64,000 nucleotides of DNA from Ramlibacter monticola (lineage in GTDB: Bacteria; Pseudomonadota; Gammaproteobacteria; Burkholderiales; Burkholderiaceae_C), in NCBI RefSeq assembly GCF_016722785.1, contig NZ_JAEQNE010000004.1:124001-188000 (forward strand). The letters are read 5' to 3'. The translations under genes and the position numbers were made by a program. Positions 1-6,535 of the stretch are shown one piece after another. The number at the start of each line of letters is the position of its first letter. Within the stretch, counting starts at the first letter, position 1. The notes under the pieces are model-generated. The model worked only from the letters and a program-made list of their open reading frames with translations. It ran no database searches and was not told the DNA's origin.

Positions 1-293
1 TCCCAGGCCTGCTGGTAGCGAAGCAGTTCGGCCAGCGAGGACGCGCCCTTCTCGGCCACCAATTGCTCCAGCGCCTCCAGCCACTGGCGGTAGTAGGCAT
101 CGGTGGCGTCTTCGCCGGGCTGCGCCGGCGCGGCCTCGATGCGCAGCGCGAGCGCCTTCGCCCATTCGGTCCAGGAGAACAGGTCCCGCTCGTACAGGGC
201 CAGCGTCATGGCGAAGGCCTGCGCCTGCCAGGGGGCGCGGAACACGGGGCCGCCGTGGTCGCGCGGCAGGCCGGGGAGGCTGGAAAGGCTCAT
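1..293 (-). CDS. nitrile hydratase activator/accessory protein, partial
   Basis: This is the N-terminal 97 residues of a nitrile hydratase accessory protein (P14K/NhlE-type), a family that helps load cobalt into the alpha subunit. Seen: the protein opens MSLSSLPGLPRDHGGPVF and continues with APWQAQAFAMTLALYE and LFSWTEWAKALA, blocks typical of this family, which resembles the N-terminus of the beta subunit. The C-terminus runs off the left edge of the window. The ATG overlaps the TGA of the upstream Crp/Fnr gene (ATGA), so the two are probably translated together. The beta and alpha subunit genes lie further upstream on the same strand, which supports the call. Confidence 0.85.
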   Translation of the reverse strand, partial: MSLSSLPGLPRDHGGPVFRAPWQAQAFAMTLALYERDLFSWTEWAKALALRIEAAPAQPGEDATDAYYRQWLEALEQLVAEKGASSLAELLRYQQAW

Positions 294-1006
294 GCGGGTG
301 GGGAGAGCATGCGTCCGTACTCGGTACGCACGAAACCATAGCAGCGGCAGGCCGCGGCTTCCAGCCCCTCGCGGTCGGTCACCTGGATGCGGCCGCGCGT
401 GTACTGGATCAGGCCGCGCTTCTGCAGCGAGGCAGCCACCTGGTTGACGGTGGCCAGGCGCTCGCCCAGCATCTGTGCCAGGAATTCCTGCGTGAGCTCG
501 AATTCGTCGCCCCGGACCCGGTCGTGCGTCTGCAGCAGCCAGCGCGCGCAGCGCTGTTCCACCGCATGGGCCCGGTTGCAGGCCGCGCCCTGCGCGATCT
601 GCACCAGCAACGCGTTGGCATAGCGGTGCAGCACGCGGCCGAAGGGGGGCTGCGCGACGACGGTCGAGCGCAGGTCGGCCGCTTCCATGCGCCAGCCGGT
701 GCCTTCGACCTGCACGAAGGCGCGGCCGAAGCTGAGCTCGGCCCCGAGCAGCAGGCCGGCGCCCAGCATGCCTTCGCTGCCGATGGTGGCCACCTCCACG
801 TCGGTCTCGGCGGCGGCCGAGCCGAGCATCGACAGCACCCCGTCGGTGGGGAACCAGGCATGCCTCATCGGGGCCTGTTCCTGGTACAGGTCCTCGCGCA
901 GTGCGAGCGCAACCGGCTGCAGCAGCGGGGCGATGGCGCGCAGGGCCGCGTCGTCCAGCAGGGCCAGCAGGCGGTTGCCGCGCAGCTCGGTATGCACAGT
1001 GTCCAT
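290..1006 (-). CDS. Crp/Fnr family transcriptional regulator
   Basis: A 238-residue DNA-binding regulator of the Crp/Fnr superfamily. Residues about 15-140 form a cyclic-nucleotide-binding-like beta-barrel (FPTDGVLSMLG, ATIGSEGMLGAGLLLG). Residues about 165-225 form a winged helix-turn-helix (FELTQEFLAQMLGERLATVN, then QKRGLIQYTRGRIQVTD). The N-terminus has no Fnr-type cysteine cluster, so an iron-sulfur oxygen sensor is unlikely. The ligand cannot be told from sequence. The stop codon overlaps the start of the nitrile hydratase activator gene (ATGA), and the beta-subunit gene ends 138 bp upstream on the same strand. It is therefore a candidate local regulator of nitrile metabolism, though that role is inference. 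Confidence 0.88.
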   Translation of the reverse strand: MDTVHTELRGNRLLALLDDAALRAIAPLLQPVALALREDLYQEQAPMRHAWFPTDGVLSMLGSAAAETDVEVATIGSEGMLGAGLLLGAELSFGRAFVQVEGTGWRMEAADLRSTVVAQPPFGRVLHRYANALLVQIAQGAACNRAHAVEQRCARWLLQTHDRVRGDEFELTQEFLAQMLGERLATVNQVAASLQKRGLIQYTRGRIQVTDREGLEAAACRCYGFVRTEYGRMLSPPA

Positions 1007-1143
1007 GCGTCCTCGGGGGCTCGGGCGACAGACGTTTATAGCGCCAAGTGAGCGCTCGCGGTGCCGCCCGCGGCGGCGGCCGGCGGGGAGCGTGGCCGGA
1101 CATCGTTGTTACTTCTGCCCGGCAGAGCAGGGCAGGCCGGCCT

Positions 1144-1815
1144 TCAGGCAGGCTCGAGATAGGGCTCCCAGGCGTCGATGGAGACCCGCAATCCCGGCGC
1201 GGCGCCGGCGCCCCACAATTCCGCGCCCTCGAACACCACCGTGTAGAGCGGCTGCGGATCCTCCCCGCGGCCCTGCGCATGCGCATCCGCGAACACGTGC
1301 GCTCCGTGCACCTTGGCGATGGTGCCGACCTTGCCGCGCGCGTAGCCGGGCAGGCGGGTGTGGTGGGGCACGGGATGGAGCCGCGTGCGCACACGCTCCC
1401 CGAGCGCGAAGCGCGGGTTGCGCGCACCGGGGCGCGCGGTGGGCGAGCCGGCGGCCAGCGCGGCCGCGACCTCGCCGGCGTGCAGCACGCGCGCGAGCGG
1501 CACCGGCGGGTGCAGCATGCGGCCGGCCGCGAGTTCGTCCGGGTGCAGCTGCCGCCGCTCGAGCATCAGCTTTTCCAGCGCCGCCAGCCAGACCTGGTAG
1601 TACGAGAGGCGCAGGTAGTCGGGCAGGGTCTCCCGCGCCGCGCGGGTCATGTCGAGGTTCCAGCTGCCGGTGGCGCCCATCGCGAGCACGAGGGCCAGCG
1701 CCTCGGGCTCCCAGCCGGCGTGGAAGCGCGTCTCTTCGTCTTCCGGCTGCACGGGGCCGAAGCCGGCGCGGCCGCCCAGGTCGGCCTGGGAGGCGTAGGG
1801 GACGGATGCGGTCAT
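1144..1815 (-). CDS. nthB: nitrile hydratase subunit beta
   Basis: Beta subunit of nitrile hydratase, which hydrates nitriles to amides as an alpha-beta heterodimer in the cytoplasm. At 223 residues it has normal family length. The N-terminal helical part contains GRAGFGPVQPEDEETRFHAGWE. The C-terminal SH3-like barrel (about residues 128-220) contains RFALGERVRTR, HHTRLPGYARGKVGTI and YTVVFEGAELWG, all family hallmarks. The ATG at 1815 fits the conserved N-terminus. In most operons alpha and beta are adjacent, but here the alpha stop lies 415 bp upstream and an antisense lipoprotein gene sits in the gap, so beta may need its own promoter. Confidence 0.93.
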   Translation of the reverse strand: MTASVPYASQADLGGRAGFGPVQPEDEETRFHAGWEPEALALVLAMGATGSWNLDMTRAARETLPDYLRLSYYQVWLAALEKLMLERRQLHPDELAAGRMLHPPVPLARVLHAGEVAAALAAGSPTARPGARNPRFALGERVRTRLHPVPHHTRLPGYARGKVGTIAKVHGAHVFADAHAQGRGEDPQPLYTVVFEGAELWGAGAAPGLRVSIDAWEPYLEPA

Positions 1816-1913
1816 GCGGCCATGATGGCACGCCGTGGCGTTCCCGCGCCAGCGGCCCTTGCGCGCCGCCGTCCGGCGGGGATAAAGTGCGGCGAGACGC
1901 GGGAGGTCTGCAG

Positions 1914-2186
1914 ATGAAGAAGCGTCAGATGCTGCGCGCGGCCGCCGTGGCCGTTGTCACCGCCCTTTCGGCCTGCGGCGGCGGGGGCGGGAATCCGGGC
2001 ACGTGCTTCGGCAGCCCGGAGGTGTGCCTGGAAGGCGACAACCCGAATTTCGGGACCCCCACGCCCGTCACCGGGTCCGTGTCGCCCAGCACGCCCACCA
2101 CCACGACGACGACCACCGGCACGCCCTTGACCCCGACGACCGGCACGTCGGGCACCACGCCCGGCGGCATCACCGTCGGCAATTGA
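1914..2186 (+). CDS. small lipoprotein with Thr-rich tail, unknown function
   Basis: A 90-residue putative lipoprotein that I do not recognise. It starts MKKRQMLRAAAVAVV and has the lipobox LSAC followed by a Gly run, so it should be lipidated and carried to the outer membrane. The mature part is short and low-complexity: two cysteines (GTCFGSPEVC) and then a Thr/Pro/Gly-rich tail with a run of seven threonines. A GGGAGG ribosome-binding site lies about 8 bp before the ATG. It lies antisense between the nitrile hydratase alpha and beta genes. The signal peptide and SD favour a real gene; the tail suggests a flexible spacer. Confidence 0.65.
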   Translation: MKKRQMLRAAAVAVVTALSACGGGGGNPGTCFGSPEVCLEGDNPNFGTPTPVTGSVSPSTPTTTTTTTGTPLTPTTGTSGTTPGGITVGN

Positions 2187-2230
2187 TTTGGGAGTCCCGG
2201 CGCAGGCCCGTTTCTCTGCCGCCCAGGCTG

Positions 2231-2848
2231 CTAAGGCGCGTTCGGCAGCCCCGTGCCTATCATCGAATCGCGCGTGACCAGCGCCGCGAGCTGCTCCTCG
2301 CTCATGCCTTCGGTGCCCGGCGGCCGCTGCGGAATCACCAGGTAGCGCACTTCGGCCGTGGAGTCCCACACGCGGATCTCCCGCTCGGGCGGCAGGGCCA
2401 CGCCGAACTCCGCCAGCACGCCGCGCGGGTCGCGCACGGCGCGCGAGCGATAGGGCGCGCTCTTGTACCAGACCGGCGGCAGGCCCAGCACCGGCCACGG
2501 ATAGCAGCTGCACAGGGTGCACACGACGATGTGGTGCACCTGGTCCGTGCTGGCAAGCGCCACCAGGTGTTCGCCCTGCCGGCCGGTGTAGCCGAGCGAG
2601 GCGACCGCGGCGGTGGCATCGCGCAGCAGCCAGTCGAAATAGTCCGGGTCGGACCAGGCCTTCGCCACCACCCGGGCGCCGTTGCGCGGCCCGATGCGGG
2701 TCTGGTAGCTCTCGACGATCGCGTCCAGGGCGCCGGCTTCGACGTAGCCCTTTTCCAGCAGGATGGTCTGCAGCGCGCGCACGCGCAGCTCGGTCGCGTC
2801 GAGCTCGCTGTGCTCGTGCGGATGCGGGTGGGGATCGGGCTCGCCCAT
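2231..2848 (-). CDS. nthA: nitrile hydratase subunit alpha, cobalt type
   Basis: Catalytic alpha subunit of nitrile hydratase. The metal-claw motif [10 protein letters not shown] is present; Thr between the first two cysteines is the known mark of cobalt-type enzymes (iron types have Ser). In the family the second and third cysteines are oxidised to sulfinic and sulfenic acids. Other conserved blocks are [27 protein letters not shown] and [15 protein letters not shown]. The N-terminus is His-rich ([16 protein letters not shown]), possibly a metal-binding tail. I start at the ATG at 2848; an in-frame ATG at 2884 would add 12 residues, and neither has a clear SD. Length is 205 residues from 2848. 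Confidence 0.93.
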   Translation of the reverse strand: MGEPDPHPHPHEHSELDATELRVRALQTILLEKGYVEAGALDAIVESYQTRIGPRNGARVVAKAWSDPDYFDWLLRDATAAVASLGYTGRQGEHLVALASTDQVHHIVVCTLCSCYPWPVLGLPPVWYKSAPYRSRAVRDPRGVLAEFGVALPPEREIRVWDSTAEVRYLVIPQRPPGTEGMSEEQLAALVTRDSMIGTGLPNAP

Positions 2849-2914
2849 GCGCGCGACTATGCCGCACGCGCACGGGCCGTGCAATGCGAGCCTAGATATT
2901 TGTGGGACAGGACA

Positions 2915-3340
2915 CTAGCCTACGAGGGTGCGGAGAATGTCGACCACCAGGTTGTGGTTCGAGACCAGGACGACCTGGTTGTCGACCACCGCGTAACGAT
3001 AGCCCGCGGGCGGAGGCGGCAGCGTGGAGCGCACCCGCTGGGGCACGACGAAGACGGCGCCGGGCGGCAGCGCCTGGCCGACCACGACGTGCCGCGCGTG
3101 GCCGCGCGGGATGCAGTGCTCGTGGCTGCGGACCAGCCCCGGCGGGCAGGCGTGGCGCACCACGTGGCGCGGCTCGGCGATTACCACGCGCTGCTCGATC
3201 ACGCGCACTTCGTCGTGGCCGCGGCCGTGCCGGTCGCCATCGTGGCCGCGCCCATGGCCATGGCCGCCGTCGGCCAGCGCCGGGCCGAAGGCCACGGCGG
3301 CGAGCAGGGCTGCGAACAGGGGTTTCCTGGAGATGTTCAT
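2915..3340 (-). CDS. RcnB-like His-rich periplasmic protein
   Basis: A 141-residue exported protein. A signal peptide ends at about residue 23 (AALLAAVAFGPALA). It is followed by a strongly His/Asp/Gly/Arg-rich stretch (GGHGHGRGHDGDRHGRGHD) that could bind divalent metal. The C-terminal GYRYAVVDNQVVLVSNHN and VVDILRTLVG resemble the RcnB domain; RcnB is a periplasmic modulator of nickel/cobalt export in E. coli. A strong SD (AGGGAGAA) precedes the ATG at 3340. It lies 66 bp upstream of a cobalt-type nitrile hydratase gene on the same strand, which makes a cobalt-handling role attractive but unproven. Domain similarity is moderate. Confidence 0.7.
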   Translation of the reverse strand: MNISRKPLFAALLAAVAFGPALADGGHGHGRGHDGDRHGRGHDEVRVIEQRVVIAEPRHVVRHACPPGLVRSHEHCIPRGHARHVVVGQALPPGAVFVVPQRVRSTLPPPPAGYRYAVVDNQVVLVSNHNLVVDILRTLVG

Positions 3341-3526
3341 GGTGTGTTCTCCCTTTTTCAGACTCAGCCAGAGCATCGCTTCCGAGCAACGCGGCGGGTG
3401 TAGGAGCGCTGCGTCACCCCGCGCCCGCATGGGGAGACGCTGCCGTGGTCGTGGCTGTTCGGCGTCGGCCGGCGACAGCCCTGCCTGCAGGTGGAAACCC
3501 CCGACGGACCCCGCGGCGCGCAAGTT

Positions 3527-3540
3527 TTGCTCCAGGTCAA
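3527..3540. promoter_or_regulatory. FNR-like binding site upstream of nrdD
   Basis: TTGCTCCAGGTCAA matches the FNR/ANR consensus TTGAT-N4-ATCAA at 8 of 10 defined positions and keeps its dyad. It lies about 70 bp upstream of the anaerobic ribonucleotide reductase start, directly abutting the first NrdR box. Anaerobic activation of nrdD by FNR-type regulators is known in other proteobacteria; here it is inferred from the motif. Confidence 0.55.
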
Positions 3541-3588
3541 ACACCAGATGTAGTGTCCCGACCATGATGCGCACCCTATATCTAGTGT
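3541..3588. promoter_or_regulatory. paired NrdR boxes upstream of nrdD
   Basis: Two 16-bp sequences match the NrdR-box consensus ACACWATATATWGTGT: ACACCAGATGTAGTGT at 3541-3556 and ACCCTATATCTAGTGT at 3573-3588. The 16-bp gap (32 bp start to start) is the arrangement expected for tandem NrdR boxes, which sit on one face of the helix about three turns apart. NrdR is the nucleotide-sensing repressor of ribonucleotide reductase operons. The boxes end 19 bp before the nrdD ATG, so bound repressor would cover the promoter. The second box is followed by the strong SD GGAGGAGG at 3596-3603. Confidence 0.8.
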
Positions 3589-3607
3589 CCCATACGGAGG
3601 AGGTCCA

Positions 3608-5632
3608 ATGAACGCACCCCTGCAGCCCGCGCCGCGGGAAGTCGTCAAGCGCAGCGGCGAACGCGCGCCCTTCGACGCCAGGAAGATCGAGAACGCGCTG
3701 GCGCGGGCCGGCGGCGCCACCGGCGAGTTCGACGCCGACGAGGCGGCGCTGCTGTCCGCGCAGGTGCGCAAGGTCCTGATGTTCCGCTTCCACGGCCAGG
3801 CCCCGCACATCGAACAGATCCAGGACGTGGTGGAACAGACGCTGATCGCCGCCAACCACCTGAAGACCGCCCGCGCCTACATCGTCTACCGCGAACAGCA
3901 CGCGGCCATGCGCAAGGGCCGCCAGACCCTGGTGGACGTGCACGCCTCCATGAGCGAGTACCTCTCGCGCAGCGACTGGCGCGTCAACGCCAACGCCAAC
4001 CAGGGCTACTCCCTCGGCGGGCTGATCCTCAACGTGGCCGGCAAGGTCACGGCCAACTACTGGCTGTCGCACGTCTACACGCCGGAGATCGGCGAGGCGC
4101 ACCGCAGCGGCGACATCCACATCCACGACCTCGACATGCTGTCCGGCTACTGCGCCGGCTGGTCGCTGCGCACCCTGCTGCACGAAGGCCTCAACGGCGT
4201 GCCGGGCAAGGTCGAGGCGGCGCCGCCGCAGCACATGTCCTCCGCGGTCGGCCAGGTGGTCAACTTCCTCGGCACGCTGCAGAACGAGTGGGCGGGCGCG
4301 CAGGCCTTCTCCTCCTTCGACACCTACATGGCGCCCTTCGTCCGCAAGGACGGCATGAGCTACGCGCAGGTGCGGCAGTGCATCCAGGAACTGGTGCACA
4401 ACCTCAACGTGCCCTCGCGCTGGGGCACGCAGACGCCGTTCACCAACCTCACCTTCGACTGGACCTGCCCGGAAGACCTGCGCGAGCAGGTGCCGGTGAT
4501 CGGCGGCAGGGAGATGCCCTTCACCTACGGCGAGCTCGGCGCCGAGATGGACATGATCAACCGCGCCTTCATCGAGGTGATGACGGAAGGCGACGCCAAG
4601 GGCCGGGTGTTCACCTTCCCGATCCCCACCTACAACATCACGAAGGACTTCCCCTGGGAGTCGGAGAACGCGACGCGCCTGTTCGAGATGACGGCGCGCT
4701 ACGGGCTGCCCTACTTCCAGAACTTCCTCAACTCCGAGCTCGAGCCGAACATGGTGCGCTCCATGTGCTGCCGCCTGCAGCTGGACGTGCGCGAGCTGCT
4801 GAAGCGGGGCAACGGCCTGTTCGGCAGCGCGGAGCAGACCGGCAGCCTGGGGGTGGTGACGGTCAATTGCGCCCGCCTCGGCCACCTGCACCGCGGCGAC
4901 GAAGCCGGGCTGCTGCAGGCGCTGGACCGCCTGCTGGAACTGGGCAAGCAGAGCCTGGAAACCAAGCGCAAGCTGATCCAGCGGTTGATGGACCAGGGCC
5001 TGTTCCCCTACACCAAGCGCTACCTCGGCACGCTGCGCAACCACTTCTCGACGCTGGGCGTGAACGGCATCAACGAGATGATCCGCAACTTCAGCGGCGG
5101 CGAACACGACATCACGAGCGGATGGGGCGAGTCCTTCGCGCTGCGCCTGCTCGATCACGTGCGTGCGCGCATCGTCGCCTTCCAGGAGGAGACCGGGCAT
5201 CTCTACAACCTGGAAGCCACGCCGGCCGAGGGCACGACCTACCGCTTCGCGCGCGAGGACCGCAAGCGCTGGCCCGACATCCTGCAGGCCGGCACCGATA
5301 CGCAGCCCTACTACACCAACTCCTCGCAGCTGCCGGTGGGCTTTACCGACGATCCCTTCGAGGCGATGCAGCGGCAGGAGACCCTGCAGTCCAAGTACAC
5401 CGGCGGGACCGTGCTGCACCTGTACATGGGCGAGCGGCTTTCGAGCGCCGAGGCCTGCCGCATGCTGGTGCAGCGCGCCCTGACGCGCTTCCGGCTGCCC
5501 TACATCACGGTCACGCCGACCTTCTCGATCTGCCCCACGCACGGCTACCTGGCCGGCGAGCACCCGTTCTGCCCGAAGTGCGACGAGGAGCGGCTGGCGC
5601 GCAAGCGCGCCGTCCTCGCGATGGCGGCCTGA
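3608..5632 (+). CDS. nrdD: anaerobic (class III) ribonucleoside-triphosphate reductase, catalytic part
   Basis: Class III reductase making deoxyribonucleotides without oxygen. Residues about 10-100 are an ATP-cone (VVKRSGERAPFDARKIENAL), the allosteric domain. The barrel carries NMVRSMCCRLQLD with the expected thiyl-radical cysteine. The C-terminus has a zinc-ribbon-like CPTHGY...CPKCDEE. The protein stops at 674 residues, right after the ribbon and before the place where the family's glycyl radical motif (RVxGY) should be. That motif is encoded by the next ORF in a different frame. The SD is strong, and FNR-like and NrdR sites lie upstream. It forms an operon with 5662-5847 and nrdG. Confidence 0.93.
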   Translation: MNAPLQPAPREVVKRSGERAPFDARKIENALARAGGATGEFDADEAALLSAQVRKVLMFRFHGQAPHIEQIQDVVEQTLIAANHLKTARAYIVYREQHAAMRKGRQTLVDVHASMSEYLSRSDWRVNANANQGYSLGGLILNVAGKVTANYWLSHVYTPEIGEAHRSGDIHIHDLDMLSGYCAGWSLRTLLHEGLNGVPGKVEAAPPQHMSSAVGQVVNFLGTLQNEWAGAQAFSSFDTYMAPFVRKDGMSYAQVRQCIQELVHNLNVPSRWGTQTPFTNLTFDWTCPEDLREQVPVIGGREMPFTYGELGAEMDMINRAFIEVMTEGDAKGRVFTFPIPTYNITKDFPWESENATRLFEMTARYGLPYFQNFLNSELEPNMVRSMCCRLQLDVRELLKRGNGLFGSAEQTGSLGVVTVNCARLGHLHRGDEAGLLQALDRLLELGKQSLETKRKLIQRLMDQGLFPYTKRYLGTLRNHFSTLGVNGINEMIRNFSGGEHDITSGWGESFALRLLDHVRARIVAFQEETGHLYNLEATPAEGTTYRFAREDRKRWPDILQAGTDTQPYYTNSSQLPVGFTDDPFEAMQRQETLQSKYTGGTVLHLYMGERLSSAEACRMLVQRALTRFRLPYITVTPTFSICPTHGYLAGEHPFCPKCDEERLARKRAVLAMAA

Positions 5633-5661
5633 TTCCCTTGTCATCCCGGAAAGGAGTGAGC

Positions 5662-5847
5662 ATGAGCGTTCCCCCCACCAGCCAGCAGGACTTCGTGGCC
5701 TGCGACGACGTCACCCTCTCCGACGAGGAACGCCAGCCCTGCGAGGTCTGGACCCGCGTCATGGGCTACCACCGGCCGGTGGCGAGCTTCAACACCGGCA
5801 AGAAGGGCGAGCACCAGGAACGGCGCTTCTTCGTCGAGCGTGCCTGA
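5662..5847 (+). CDS. small glycyl radical domain protein completing NrdD
   Basis: A 61-residue ORF with its own SD (AAAGGAG). Residues 28-57 read EVWTRVMGYHRPVASFNTGK followed by KGEHQERRFFVE, which is the C-terminal glycyl radical segment of class III reductases; Gly35 in RVMGY is the expected radical site. It starts 29 bp after the nrdD stop, in another frame, and overlaps the GTG of nrdG by 8 bp. I infer that it docks onto NrdD as a separate radical subunit activated by NrdG, comparable to the spare domain GrcA (YfiD) of pyruvate formate-lyase. A recent frameshift is unlikely because both ORFs have proper termini and SDs. Confidence 0.85.
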   Translation: MSVPPTSQQDFVACDDVTLSDEERQPCEVWTRVMGYHRPVASFNTGKKGEHQERRFFVERA

Positions 5848-6529
5848 GCGGACCGAGGCCGCCCGGCTGCGCGTGGGCGGGCTGCAGCGCTGGACCAGCA
5901 TCGACTTCCCCGGCCGCCTCGCGGCCGTGGTGTTCTGCCAGGGCTGCCCCTGGCGCTGCAGCTATTGCCAGAACCCCGAGCTGCTCGATGCGCGGGTCGA
6001 GCCGCAACTGGCGTGGGAGGAAGTGATCGCCTTCCTGCGCGGCCGCCGCGGGCTCCTCGATGGCGTCGTCTTCTCCGGCGGCGAGCCTTTGCTGCAGGCC
6101 GCGCTGCCGGCCGCGATGGCGGAAGTGCGCGCGCTCGGCTTCGAGGTCGCCCTCCATACCAGCGGCATGTACCCGCAGCGGCTGCGCGAGGTGCTGCCGC
6201 TGGTGGACTGGATCGGCCTGGACGTCAAGGCGCCCTGGCACCGGCTGGACGCGCTGACCGCGTCGCGCGACAGCGCCTCGCGCGTGCTCGATTCGCTGCT
6301 GCAGGTGCTCGTGAGCCGCGTGGCCCACGAGTGCCGCACGACGTGGTCGCCGGAGCTGTTTCCCCTGGAGGAACTGCACACGCTGACCGAGGAGCTGTCC
6401 ACCCTGGGCGTGAAGCGCTGGTGCCTGCAGCAGTGCCGCGGCGGCACGCTGCCGCACCCCGCCCCCTGGCGCGGCGACCTGGCGCTGTTCGCGCAGCGCT
6501 TCGAATCGTTCGAATTCAGGGCGGCGTGA
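5840..6529 (+). CDS. nrdG: anaerobic ribonucleotide reductase activating protein (radical SAM)
   Basis: Radical SAM activase that generates the glycyl radical of the anaerobic reductase. The N-terminal region has the 4Fe-4S motif CPWRCSYC (CX3CX2C) within VVFCQGCPWRCSYCQNPEL, and the SAM-binding GGEPLLQ follows at about residue 80. At 229 residues it belongs to the longer NrdG/PflA-like form rather than the short E. coli type. I use the GTG at 5840, which reads into the conserved RVGGLQRWTSIDFPGR and overlaps the small glycyl radical ORF. The next gene converges from the other strand 6 bp beyond the stop. Confidence 0.9.
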   Translation: MPERTEAARLRVGGLQRWTSIDFPGRLAAVVFCQGCPWRCSYCQNPELLDARVEPQLAWEEVIAFLRGRRGLLDGVVFSGGEPLLQAALPAAMAEVRALGFEVALHTSGMYPQRLREVLPLVDWIGLDVKAPWHRLDALTASRDSASRVLDSLLQVLVSRVAHECRTTWSPELFPLEELHTLTEELSTLGVKRWCLQQCRGGTLPHPAPWRGDLALFAQRFESFEFRAA

Positions 6530-6535
6530 GTTCCC

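Noticed and set aside
5600..5700. Frameshift breaking one nrdD gene into two
   Set aside because: The first ORF ends after a complete zinc ribbon, the second has its own SD and a non-homologous N-terminal lead-in, and 29 bp separate them. A sequencing error would need to create all of these.
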